Source: Clostridium vincentii (GTDB lineage: Bacteria; Bacillota; Clostridia; Clostridiales; Clostridiaceae). Taken from it: a stretch of 64,000 bases of DNA. The position numbers were made by a program, and so were the translations under genes. Positions within the stretch are counted from its first letter, which is position 1, and each line of letters opens with the position of its first letter. The notes beneath the pieces were generated by a model that saw only the letters and a list, made by a program, of their open reading frames with translations, ran no database searches and was not told where the DNA came from. Of the stretch, positions 56,564 through 64,000 are shown piece after piece. The stretch lies in NCBI RefSeq assembly GCF_002995745.1, contig NZ_PVXQ01000001.1:118403-182402 (forward strand), written 5' to 3'.

Positions 56564-56592
56564 ATTATATATCACTCTGTAATGTATTGCAA
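56564..56592 (-). promoter_or_regulatory. Promoter of small RNA copy 3
   Basis: On the minus strand, TTGCAA (56592-56587), 17 bases, TATAAT (56569-56564). The -35 differs by one base from the other copies. Confidence 0.8.
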
Positions 56593-56683
56593 TAGTATTT
56601 TGAATTTTCTGATAAATTTTAAACATAATTTAAAATACAAAATATTCATCGCATCTTTGGCCTATTATTTCTTTTCATGTGCC

Positions 56684-57685
56684 TTATTTATTTTTGTTAC
56701 TCTTTTCTGCACTGGGGTTTGATTGTTTGGCACTATTTGAGTTATTATCTGAAACTTCATTAGAATTATTTTCTTTAATTTCATTTGAACTGTTATCTAT
56801 ATTTTCATTAGATTTAACTTCCTCATTTGGATTAGAGTTTGTATTTTTGTTTTCAACTGCATTTGTATTAGAATTTGCATTTTTGTTTTCAACTGCATTT
56901 GAATCAGAGTTTGTATTTTCGTTTTCAACTGCATTTGTATTTTCAGTTTTATTCTTCTCTTGTTCCTTGTTAGCTTTAGTTGCCTTCATTATTTCTTTTA
57001 CAGGCTTGTTTAACCATTCTTAAATAGAAACATCTTCAGGATTTGCTGCACTCTTTTGTAGCTTTTCAACTAAATTAAGCTTTCCAGGAGTTACTCCTAA
57101 TTCTTTAGCCTCTAAAACTCGTTCTTTTCCAACACTAAGTACTTCAATCTCTGCTGTAATACTCTTCTCTGTAATTACCGCTTCTGCTTTTTCTTTTAAC
57201 TCACTTGCTAACTCTTCTGCTTTTTCACTATCATCACAGGATGTAGCTATTACTACTCCACCAGATTCATCTTCTTTGAAATATCCTTGTTCATTAATTT
57301 CAGTGATGGTATCTTTTATAGCATTATCTATGGTTTTGTTCTTTACGTCAAGATTAATAATAATATCTGCCCCATCATCATTTACATCAGAAGCCTCAAT
57401 TACTCTGTCAAATATATTAACTTTATACTCTATAGATGGGTTTACATCTAAACTAACATACGAATAAGGTGTGGTATAGGCATAAACTCCAGTACCTGCT
57501 ATAAGGATTGTAGCTGCAACACTTGCTGCAAGAACATAAATTTTCTTTTTTGCTTTTTTTGTTGTATTTTTCATTTGAATCTCCTCCCCAATCTGGTAAT
57601 TATTATTTTTTATTTTAATAATGCTACCATTATCAGAAAGTATAGCTGCATAATCATTTCTAATTTCAACTATTACACCTTTCAT
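56684..57685 (-). pseudogene. rsgI: Anti-sigma factor RsgI gene split by an in-frame TAA
   Basis: The first 221 codons (57685-57023) encode an RsgI-type anti-sigma factor. A short N-terminal cytosolic domain binds SigI (VIVEIRNDYAAILSDNGSII), one membrane segment follows at about 52-70 (VLAASVAATILIAGTGVYAY), then the external domain typical of the family (YSYVSLDVNPSIEYKVN). TAA at 57022-57020 stops the frame after PEDVSI. The same frame continues directly with EWLNKPVKEIMK and a 100-residue asparagine/glutamate-rich tail with AVENKNTNSN repeats up to 56684. One base change (for example GAA to TAA) explains this. The membrane and SigI-binding parts remain, so the shortened protein may still work. 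It overlaps sigI by 4 bases. Confidence 0.8.
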
Positions 57686-58395
57686 CTTCTCATCTCCTCT
57701 CTGATAAAGGACATATATTCAGCAAGATTAGGATAATCTCCGGAGATTATCACAACCGCTGCTATTATATATTTTCGATGCCTCTCCAGAATTTTTCGGG
57801 GTACCTTGAGATTTTTTTCAATAATTTTTATAGGGAGCTTTTTATTTTTAATAAGTTCATTATATAAAACTTCATTTTTTAAAATATATACTACAACCTT
57901 TTTACATGCTACCTTTGTTTTTTCAGCTTTTGGAGATACCTCTATTAAATCATAAAATGAAAACCCATATGTTTTAAGCTGTTCAGTAGCTCCTTCAATT
58001 TCAAGTTTTATATCATCATTATGAGTATGTGACATTTTTGTTATAACTTCCTTCTTGATTGTTGTGTTCTCTTCCTCATTATTACCTTGAAATTCATAAG
58101 AATCGACTAAAATTTCATTACTACGCTTTGATTCCTTCCTTAAATAATCAATAATTCTCCTTTTAATAACTAACTCTGCAAAGCTATAAAAGCTACCTTT
58201 GTCCATATTATAACTATTCACAGCTTCACTAAAAGCATTTAATGCTATTGACCATTCATCATCACTTTTATTTATATATTTATTAGTAGTTTTTGAAGTG
58301 GTCCTTATTATAAAAAACTCATTTTCAATAATTAATTTTTCATATAGAGCTTTATCTTTTTGTGCTTTTATAACACTTTCATCAATCTCTCTCAA
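57682..58395 (-). CDS. sigI: RNA polymerase sigma factor SigI
   Basis: This 237-residue alternative sigma factor of the SigI type is controlled by the membrane anti-sigma factor RsgI. The region-2-like part reads INKSDDEWSIALNAFSEAVNSYN, then GSFYSFAELVIKRRIIDYLRKE. The C-terminal DNA-binding domain contains LPIKIIEKNLKVPRKILERHRKYIIAA. In Bacillus SigI responds to heat and envelope stress, and in some clostridia to polysaccharides. The ATG of rsgI overlaps its stop (ATGA), the classical sigI-rsgI arrangement. Confidence 0.93.
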   Translation of the reverse strand: MREIDESVIKAQKDKALYEKLIIENEFFIIRTTSKTTNKYINKSDDEWSIALNAFSEAVNSYNMDKGSFYSFAELVIKRRIIDYLRKESKRSNEILVDSYEFQGNNEEENTTIKKEVITKMSHTHNDDIKLEIEGATEQLKTYGFSFYDLIEVSPKAEKTKVACKKVVVYILKNEVLYNELIKNKKLPIKIIEKNLKVPRKILERHRKYIIAAVVIISGDYPNLAEYMSFIREEMRR

Positions 58396-58445
58396 ATATC
58401 TTCACCTACCTGTGGAGTTTTTTCTTATGTTAGGCCTAATCAAAA

Positions 58446-58486
58446 AAATAACAAACCAGTATGCTTACATCTTTGGTCTGTTATTT
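58446..58486 (-). terminator. Intrinsic terminator after ndpA
   Basis: AAATAACAAACCA pairs with TGGTCTGTTATTT with one mismatch across a 15-base loop, followed on the minus strand by TTTTTTTGATT. Confidence 0.8.
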
Positions 58487-58505
58487 TCTTTTATGTACCT
58501 TAATA

Positions 58506-59561
58506 TTATTTTTCTATATAATTGATAACATGTTTTATAATCAAGTTGATACTTCCATCCCCATTACGTTGAATTTCAAATTTACTTTCATCGTGATACG
58601 CTTCTTCATCTATATATAAATCTATTTCTTTATCAATTTTAAGTCTTACTCTCTTTAGTTTTTTTTCAACCCAAGTCTTATCAATAGCGACATTTTCATT
58701 AATACCCTGATCCATAACAAATGTTTTGAAGTCTTCCTTAGCATGAGGTTCTCCTTGAAATAATTCTCCCTTAAATAATTCCTCGGAAAGCTGTTCTATA
58801 TTAACAGTATCTTCATCCTTAAGTTTACTTTTCACAGCAGTTCTTAATGATTCAGCCTTAACAGCATCGTTAGAATAGTTTTTTCTAGCAAAGTTTTCTG
58901 TAGCCTTTAGGAAATTCTTTGTCATATCACGTTCATTTGTAATTATTGAGCAACCCAAAAAGCTGTTAACAAAATAATTAGTGCCATAATCCTCTTCATC
59001 CCTGCTCTTCTTCTGCTTGTCCAAGATCATTAGGCTATAGCCATCCTCTTCCCTTACAGGTCTTATAAATGCCGCCTTCTGTATCTTCTGATTACTAGCT
59101 GGAAGTCCTGCTGCCTGTGGAACTATTCCTATACCTATTTTATTTTCAACAAACTCAACTTCATGAGTAAAGTTTTTAACATAATCCATCTTAAGTATTG
59201 CTATCATTGGTCCTTGATCAGTTATTATAGATGCTACTACCAAATCACAAGAGGGTATATTTACATTTCCCTTCATAATTAAGAACAGCTGCCTTGCAAG
59301 CTCCTTAGATAACTGTATAAATGCATCATCAATACCATTCAAATAGTCTTGAACTATTTCCTTAACAATATTCCTTTCAGTATTAAACTTAGCATATTTT
59401 AATTCCTCATCCTTTAAACATTTTTCCATATGCTTAAATAAAAATTTATATGTATCCTCATCTAACTGAAGGTTATATTCATTTAATACAGGATCTTCTC
59501 CATTGCTATCCAATATATGAATTACAGCCTCAGTTATATTTATATCATTAATATAATCCAT
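58506..59561 (-). CDS. ndpA: Nucleoid-associated protein (NdpA/YejK family)
   Basis: This 351-residue protein is of the 37-kDa nucleoid-associated family. INDINITEAVIHILDSN at the start and LARQLFLIMKGNVNIPSCDLVVASI in the middle fit it, along with YFVNSFLGCSI and KTFVMDQGIN near the end. The start is taken as ATG 59561 with GAGG 8 bases upstream; a TTG at 59582 lies in a repeat-like stretch and is unlikely. The role in DNA binding is known only for the family. It has its own terminator. Confidence 0.85.
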   Translation of the reverse strand: MDYINDINITEAVIHILDSNGEDPVLNEYNLQLDEDTYKFLFKHMEKCLKDEELKYAKFNTERNIVKEIVQDYLNGIDDAFIQLSKELARQLFLIMKGNVNIPSCDLVVASIITDQGPMIAILKMDYVKNFTHEVEFVENKIGIGIVPQAAGLPASNQKIQKAAFIRPVREEDGYSLMILDKQKKSRDEEDYGTNYFVNSFLGCSIITNERDMTKNFLKATENFARKNYSNDAVKAESLRTAVKSKLKDEDTVNIEQLSEELFKGELFQGEPHAKEDFKTFVMDQGINENVAIDKTWVEKKLKRVRLKIDKEIDLYIDEEAYHDESKFEIQRNGDGSINLIIKHVINYIEK

Positions 59562-59625
59562 CCTCTTTACCTCAACTTTCAACTCAAACTCTCAACTCCC
59601 CCACAAGGGGGCACCCAACCGGTGT
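59562..59625. repeat. Low-complexity and hairpin intergenic element between ridA and ndpA
   Basis: CCCCC-ACAA-GGGGG forms a short GC-rich hairpin in otherwise AT-rich DNA. It is followed by degenerate 7-base repeats (minus strand AGTTGAG, AGTTTGA, GTTGAA, AGTTGAGG) that run into the ndpA ribosome binding site. No T run follows the hairpin. It looks like a dispersed intergenic repeat. Confidence 0.45.
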
Positions 59626-59630
59626 CAATT

Positions 59631-60011
59631 TTAAACTAAACTAGCTATTGCTTCTATCTCAATCAATGCATCCTTAGGCAGTTTTGCCACTTGGACACAA
59701 CTTCTTGCTGGAGAATTTTCTTTAAAGTACTCTGAGTAAACTTCGTTAACTTGTGCGAAATCCTCCATGTCCTTTAAAAATATAACTACTTTAACAACCT
59801 TATCTAAAGAACTTCCTCCAGCTTCAATAATTGCCTTCACGTTGTCTAAAGATTGCTTTGTAGCTTTTTTAATCTCATCATACAATTCACCGGTTTCAGG
59901 ATTTAATGGTAACTGTCCTGATGTAAAAATTAATTTTCCTATCTTATTTCCCTGCGAATATGGGCCTATAGCTGCTGGGGCTTTTTCTGTAAATATTATT
60001 TCCTTTGACAT
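59631..60011 (-). CDS. ridA: RidA family enamine/imine deaminase
   Basis: This 126-residue protein of the RidA/YjgF family hydrolyses reactive enamine and imine products of PLP enzymes to keto acids and ammonia. [30 protein letters not shown] at the start, and the arginine in [24 protein letters not shown] at the end, are the family hallmarks of active RidA. It follows patB by 21 bases. That neighbour makes an enamine intermediate, so the link makes biochemical sense. Confidence 0.96.
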   Translation of the reverse strand: MSKEIIFTEKAPAAIGPYSQGNKIGKLIFTSGQLPLNPETGELYDEIKKATKQSLDNVKAIIEAGGSSLDKVVKVVIFLKDMEDFAQVNEVYSEYFKENSPARSCVQVAKLPKDALIEIEAIASLV

Positions 60012-60032
60012 TTCTAATTCCTCCTAATTAAT

Positions 60033-61220
60033 CTATTTAGCTAATCTTTTAATAGCATCATAGAGTCTAATCAAAGCATCCTCTAATACTTTAGTTGGAC
60101 AGGCTATATTAATCCTTTCAAAGCCTTCCCCTTCTTTTCCAAATATATATCCCTCATCTAAGAATAATTGGGCTTCCCTTCGCATAAATTCCTCAAGTTC
60201 CTTAGGTTTCATTCCTAATTCACGAAAATCTAGCCATTGTAGATATGTTCCTTCTAAATTAATTACCTTTATTCTAGGAATATTATTTGTAATGTAATTA
60301 ACTACAAATTGTCTATTAGTTTCTAAAGTATTTATTAATGTATCTAACCAAGAATCACACTGCGTATATGCTACTTCACAAGCCTTATAGCCTAAGATAT
60401 TAAGCTCATCATAACCATCATTTTCACGCTTTTTCTCAACTAATTGTCTTACTTTTTCATTTGAAATAATAATATTAGAGACTTGTAACCCTGCCAAATT
60501 AAAGGTTTTACTAGGGGCTGTACATGTAATTGAATTATCTTGGAATTCTTCTGATATTGCTGCAAAAACTGTATGCTTATAACCTGGCATAATAAGATCA
60601 AAATGAATTTCATCTGATACAACTAATACATTATTATCAATACATATCCTTCCTAGCCTTTCTAGCTCTTCCTTTGTCCAAACTCTTCCCACAGGATTAT
60701 GAGGATTGCATAAAAATAATAATTTAGTGCTATCCATTCTAGCTTTTTCTTCTAAGTCTTGGAAATCTATTTCATAATGATCTCCATGCAGTTTTAACTC
60801 ATTTCTTAATATTTTTCTCTGTTCTGCTTCTACCGCACTATAGAAGGGATAGTATACTGGTGTCATAATAATAACTCCATCGCCAGGGTTAGTTAATGCC
60901 TTTACTATTGCATACAAGGTAGGAACTACTCCTGAAAAAGCAACAATCCATTCCTTGCTTATTTCCCAATTATGTTTTCTCTTCATCCAACTGCAAACTG
61001 CTTTATAATATGTATCCGTTCCTCTTGTATAGCCTAAAATACTACAGTCTATATAATCCTTAAGACCTTGCACAATTTCTGGTGCCGTCTTAAATTCCAT
61101 ATCTGCAACTGATAATGGTACTATATCATCTGAAAAGTCTTTATCAAAATTCTCCATCAATCTCCATTTTGATGCACCTTCATTTTTCCTTACTATAAGG
61201 GTTTCAAAGTCATATTTCAT
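60033..61220 (-). CDS. patB: PatB/MalY-type PLP C-S lyase (cystathionine beta-lyase)
   Basis: This 395-residue fold-type I PLP enzyme belongs to the PatB/MalY group, which removes sulfur from cystathionine or cysteine with release of pyruvate and ammonia. DIVPLSVADMEFKTAPEI near the start, CNPHNPVGRVWTKEEL, SDEIHFDLIMPGYKH and the PLP-lysine region TAPSKTFNLAGLQVSN are all present. It probably serves methionine synthesis or thiol release. AGGAGGAAAATT precedes the ATG. ridA follows. Confidence 0.9.
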   Translation of the reverse strand: MKYDFETLIVRKNEGASKWRLMENFDKDFSDDIVPLSVADMEFKTAPEIVQGLKDYIDCSILGYTRGTDTYYKAVCSWMKRKHNWEISKEWIVAFSGVVPTLYAIVKALTNPGDGVIIMTPVYYPFYSAVEAEQRKILRNELKLHGDHYEIDFQDLEEKARMDSTKLLFLCNPHNPVGRVWTKEELERLGRICIDNNVLVVSDEIHFDLIMPGYKHTVFAAISEEFQDNSITCTAPSKTFNLAGLQVSNIIISNEKVRQLVEKKRENDGYDELNILGYKACEVAYTQCDSWLDTLINTLETNRQFVVNYITNNIPRIKVINLEGTYLQWLDFRELGMKPKELEEFMRREAQLFLDEGYIFGKEGEGFERINIACPTKVLEDALIRLYDAIKRLAK

Positions 61221-61247
61221 AATTTTCCTCCTAAAATTCTATTCTTT

Positions 61248-61499
61248 CTATGTAATCCATTTTATTTCTTTTCCGTCATAAGAGACTACACAATAGTTCA
61301 ACCCACTTGAGTATTTAATACCGCTCATTATCTTTTTAGCTACCTTACAAGCTTCATCTTCATTCTCAATTGTTGAATTAAAAATCAACTTCATTCCTTC
61401 TCTTTCCTTTATAGAAAATACTTGGTCTCCATCTATTTCAAAACTCTCTATTGCCTTTATTATCTCCTTTTGACATAGCGGGCTAAATACTATTACCAT
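61248..61499 (-). CDS. Hypothetical protein, 83 residues
   Basis: This small protein of mixed alpha/beta character (VIVFSPLCQKEIIKAIESF, KIMSGIKYSSGLNYCVVSY) has no signal or membrane segment. It sits between the alarmone synthetase gene and patB, 23-27 bases from each. The ATG follows AAAGGTT. I do not recognise a family. The arrangement suggests co-transcription. Confidence 0.65.
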   Translation of the reverse strand: MVIVFSPLCQKEIIKAIESFEIDGDQVFSIKEREGMKLIFNSTIENEDEACKVAKKIMSGIKYSSGLNYCVVSYDGKEIKWIT

Positions 61500-61522
61500 A
61501 ACCTTTACACCTCATTAGTTTC

Positions 61523-62200
61523 TTATCTTATTTTCTCAACTTCCCTTTGAATTTCTTGCATCCTCATATCTGTTGATGCTATAACATCTGCGCATTCCTT
61601 TAAATCACTTCTAATATGCTCATGATTTTCAGTACCGATTTTATAATATAATTTGTGCTCTAAGCTTGCCCAAAAATCCATGGCAATGGTTCTTATTTGA
61701 ACCTCAACTCTTACATTTGCCACATGATCTGATAAGAATATAGGGATTTGTACAACCATATGTAAACTTCTATACCCATTAGCCTTTGGGGCTTTAATAT
61801 AGTCCTTTTCTTCAACAAGAGTAACATCATATTGCCCTTTTAGAAGTTCTGCAACCTCATATATATCGCTAACAAAGGAGCACACAACTCTTATACCTGC
61901 AATATCATTCAAATTTTTCTTTGCTGATTCGACACCCACTTCAAATCCCCGCCGTTTAAGCTTTTCCATTATGCTCTCAATGCTTTTAACTCTAGATTTC
62001 ATATATTCTATTGGATTTCTTTTTCTTCTTACCCTGAATTCATCATCTAAAACATTAAGCTTTGTACTAATCTCTCTTAAAGCAGAACGATAAATCAGTG
62101 TAGTTTCTTCCATTTTATCCCTTTCTTTTTTGATTTCCTTTGGAACTAATAAATCGCCATTTTTCGGAAATAGTTCATCTACTTTTTCTAATTTCCTCAT
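61523..62200 (-). CDS. Small alarmone synthetase (RelA/SpoT synthetase domain)
   Basis: This 225-residue protein has only the (p)ppGpp synthetase domain, as in YjbM/RelQ or YwaC/RelP, and no hydrolase or regulatory domains. IAGIRVVCSFVSDIYEVAELL, KAPKANGYRSLHMVVQIP and EVQIRTIAMDFWASLEHKLYYK give the nucleotide-binding and catalytic motifs. The start is taken as ATG 62200; a longer reading would overlap the sortase gene. It would transfer pyrophosphate from ATP to GDP or GTP under stress. Confidence 0.92.
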   Translation of the reverse strand: MRKLEKVDELFPKNGDLLVPKEIKKERDKMEETTLIYRSALREISTKLNVLDDEFRVRRKRNPIEYMKSRVKSIESIMEKLKRRGFEVGVESAKKNLNDIAGIRVVCSFVSDIYEVAELLKGQYDVTLVEEKDYIKAPKANGYRSLHMVVQIPIFLSDHVANVRVEVQIRTIAMDFWASLEHKLYYKIGTENHEHIRSDLKECADVIASTDMRMQEIQREVEKIR

Positions 62201-62246
62201 AACTATTCTAATACCCCCATTTATTTCATATTTCCCTACTATTATA

Positions 62247-63011
62247 TTAATAATCCAAACTAGAAACCAATCTTCCACATACAATTAGTCTTCCATCATC
62301 CACATCATAATCACAGGTTGATAGAGTGATTATTTTATCATCTTGGGTGAAGTTGCCTGCTTCTATATTAAACAATGATTTCCCTTTTAACTTATTTATA
62401 TAATTAACATATTCATCATTAGATGCAAAACTATTCTGGTAAGAGCCATTGTCGGCCTTCTCTATAAATACTGTAAATACATCATATTTTAAAACCTTAT
62501 CCCTTGTGCTTATATAAATTGGATGTTCCTTTGCAAAGCTTTCATCTTTATATTTTTCTAAATCTGCAAACATACTTCCGTCCTTCATATGATGTCCATG
62601 AAGGATAGTGTTTTTATCGCTAAAGGGTTCTATGTTATTTGTTGATATAAATATTGCACCCCCAGCATTTTCTTCTTTTTTGAAGTTATGAGTTAAATAA
62701 AGTTCATTATTATCAGTTTTAACTACTGGATAGTTAATCTCAGTGTCATTTATTGAAATCCAACTTTTGAAATCTGGATTTATAGAAAGTAGATTATTAT
62801 AATTCTCAGCTTTAAATTCATATCGCTCTTCTCCATTTTCCAAAGCAATCTTCTCCGGTGAAAACTCTTTTGTCTCTTCATAAACTTCAGAGTTTTTATT
62901 ATATTCACTCCAAATGTTATACAGCTTGTATCCACACACAATAAATACTATTAATGAAATACAAACTACTACTCTTCTTAAAATTTCCTTCTTAGATACT
63001 TTTTCATTCAT
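62247..63011 (-). CDS. Class B sortase
   Basis: This 254-residue cysteine transpeptidase attaches surface proteins to the cell wall. It has an N-terminal signal anchor (VVVCISLIVFIVCGYKLY), substrate-domain sequence YNNLLSINPDFKSWISINDT typical of class B, the catalytic histidine in NTILHGHHMKDG, the catalytic cysteine in ITLSTCDYD and the arginine in GRLIVCGRLV. No obvious substrate gene with a sorting signal is found in this window. It lies between deoD and the alarmone synthetase gene in the same direction. Confidence 0.94.
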   Translation of the reverse strand: MNEKVSKKEILRRVVVCISLIVFIVCGYKLYNIWSEYNKNSEVYEETKEFSPEKIALENGEERYEFKAENYNNLLSINPDFKSWISINDTEINYPVVKTDNNELYLTHNFKKEENAGGAIFISTNNIEPFSDKNTILHGHHMKDGSMFADLEKYKDESFAKEHPIYISTRDKVLKYDVFTVFIEKADNGSYQNSFASNDEYVNYINKLKGKSLFNIEAGNFTQDDKIITLSTCDYDVDDGRLIVCGRLVSSLDY

Positions 63012-63029
63012 AATATACTACACCCTTTG

Positions 63030-63731
63030 CTACAATTGTAATGCAAGTTCCATCATTTCTGTAAAACTAGTTTCCCTTTCCTCTGGGCTTGTTTCTTCTC
63101 CCTTAAATATATGGTCTGATATAGTAAGTATCGATAAAGCTTGAACCCCATATTTTGCTGCTAAAGTATATAATTCAGCAGTTTCCATCTCTACTGCTAA
63201 GGTACCATAATCAGCCCAAAGCTTAATTGATACCTCAGTATCATCATAAAAAAGATCAGAAGATAATACATTACCAACCTTAACTTTAATTCCCTTTTCT
63301 AAAGCTATATTATACGCCTTAAGTAAAAGGTCAAAATTAGCTGTTGGAGCATAATCCATACCCTGAAATCTTCTTTTATTGATCCCTGAATTTGTTGATG
63401 CACTTTGTGCTAAAACTATATCTCGAATATTTACATCATCATTAAGAGAACCTGCTGATCCAATTCTAATTAATTTTTTTGCTCCATAAAATCTAATTAA
63501 TTCATTAACATATATAGAATGAGATGGTAGCCCCATCCCTGTGCCCTGAATCGATATTCTTTTGCCCTTGTAGTTCCCTGTATATCCATACATTCCTCTG
63601 ACTTTATTATAGCATTTTGCATCCTCAAGATAATTTTCTGCTATAAATTTTGCTCGTAATGGATCACCTGGTAAAAGAACAGTTTCTGCAATTGCTCCCT
63701 CTTCAGCCATGATATGTAAGTGTTTAGCCAT
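63030..63731 (-). CDS. deoD: Purine nucleoside phosphorylase, DeoD type
   Basis: This 233-residue enzyme splits purine nucleosides with phosphate in the salvage pathway. It is of the hexameric DeoD type. [64 protein letters not shown] and the active-site aspartate in LTISDHIF support this. AAGGAGGCATTTTT precedes the ATG. It is upstream of the sortase gene by 18 bases. Confidence 0.96.
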   Translation of the reverse strand: MAKHLHIMAEEGAIAETVLLPGDPLRAKFIAENYLEDAKCYNKVRGMYGYTGNYKGKRISIQGTGMGLPSHSIYVNELIRFYGAKKLIRIGSAGSLNDDVNIRDIVLAQSASTNSGINKRRFQGMDYAPTANFDLLLKAYNIALEKGIKVKVGNVLSSDLFYDDTEVSIKLWADYGTLAVEMETAELYTLAAKYGVQALSILTISDHIFKGEETSPEERETSFTEMMELALQL

Positions 63732-63872
63732 AAAAATGCCTCCTTAATATATAGAACTATTTTAATTAATATAATTACTATTATTATAACATTGTCCCTG
63801 ATAAGTAAAAGGTTAATTTGTTTAAAATAGTTAGAGTATAATTTTAGTAGGCAAAGGTAGCAAAAAAATAAA

Positions 63873-63892
63873 GGAGATGTAAAAACATCTCC
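63873..63892. terminator. Terminator-like hairpin upstream of the right-edge gene
   Basis: GGAGATGT-AAAA-ACATCTCC is a perfect 8-bp stem. On the minus strand it is followed by TTTATTTTTTT, as in an intrinsic terminator. It lies between divergent genes, so it may end antisense transcripts or be a leader hairpin of the plus-strand gene. Confidence 0.5.
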
Positions 63893-63953
63893 CCAATACA
63901 TAAATTATCCATTATAATTTTATTGCTAAGATAAAAAGAATGGAGTTGGATTT

Positions 63954-64000
63954 ATGTATGATATTAGTTTAAATGAGAACGGCCTAACTTTCAAGGATTT
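63954..64000 (+). CDS. Start of a gene cut by the right edge
   Basis: ATG at 63954 with GGAG 8 bases upstream opens a frame reading MYDISLNENGLTFKD up to the edge. A TATAAT box lies at 63837-63842. Only about 15 residues are visible, so no family can be named. Confidence 0.5.
   Translation, partial: MYDISLNENGLTFKD

Larger units (their letters stand above)
55745..56574 (-). repeat. Tandem array of three units with a 332-bp period
   Basis: A 166-bp core is identical by eye at 55745-55910, 56077-56242 and 56409-56574, exactly 332 bp apart. The spacers between cores are related but differ at a number of positions. Each core contains most of the RNA and the -10 box of its promoter. Confidence 0.93.

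Noticed and set aside
55745..56574. Possible CRISPR array because of repeated identical units
   Set aside because: The repeats are 166 bp with a 332-bp period, the spacers are related to each other, and promoters and terminators occur in each unit; no cas genes are present.
63641..63901. Minus-strand ORF of 86 codons overlapping the deoD start
   Set aside because: It is in another frame over the start of deoD and its promoter region, is mostly isoleucine-rich AT translation, and has no ribosome binding site.
63915..64000. Open minus-strand frame ending at a TAG before the hairpin at 63873
   Set aside because: The plus-strand reading has a ribosome binding site and a more protein-like composition. 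The minus-strand frame could be a shadow; too little sequence is visible to keep it as a gene.

Overview
The window looks like chromosomal DNA of a spore-forming, nitrogen-fixing Clostridium. The DNA is strongly AT-rich. The nif genes have the clostridial layout: a fused nifN-B, a homocitrate synthase split into nifV-omega and nifV-alpha, two PII-like nifI genes between nifH and nifD, and a NifD with an extra internal segment. The sporulation-associated genes (prkA-yhbH-spoVR), sigI/rsgI and a class B sortase fit the same group. I do not assign a species.

Layout. 1-10.5 kb, mostly minus strand: cell-wall and housekeeping genes (start of a VanW/L,D-transpeptidase-type protein, GH25 lysozyme, VanSR-like two-component pair, NUDIX-ddl-nth-plsC, cysK-cysE, a membrane-less MgtE-like protein with a small upstream ORF). 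10.5-20.7 kb: a YgiQ-type radical SAM protein, lipid genes (dagK, pssA), rubrerythrin, and the prkA-yhbH-spoVR operon. 20.7-36 kb: recQ, then the nif operon on the minus strand, transcribed nifH-I1-I2-D-K-E-N/B-V-omega-V-alpha. Upstream of nifH lie a MORN-like repeat protein gene, an anfO gene and a molybdate-type HTH/substrate-binding regulator. 36.3-38.8 kb, plus strand: modABC. 38.8-46.5 kb: thiD-thiW-nucleoside kinase, a YetF/DUF4363 pair, and an ABC exporter of the MacB type. 46.8-54.7 kb, plus strand: a complete arginine operon argGHCJBDF, followed by fba. 55.7-56.6 kb: three tandem copies of an apparent small RNA gene on the minus strand. 56.7-63.7 kb, minus strand: rsgI broken by an in-frame stop, sigI, a nucleoid-associated protein, ridA-patB, a small alarmone synthetase, sortase B and deoD. 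A plus-strand gene starts at the right edge.

How it fits together. The mod genes import molybdate for the nitrogenase cofactor. NifV makes homocitrate, NifB and NifEN build the cofactor, NifHDK is the enzyme, and NifI1/I2 switch it off when ammonium is plentiful. The nifH leader carries two consecutive intrinsic terminators. The 5' arm of each overlaps a short hairpin with a six-base loop of the ANTAR-target type, so the operon may be controlled by antitermination.

The two most interesting signals are this leader and the array of three identical RNA genes with an exact 332-bp period. Each RNA gene has its own consensus-like promoter and terminator. The 166-bp core is identical in all copies while the spacers differ.
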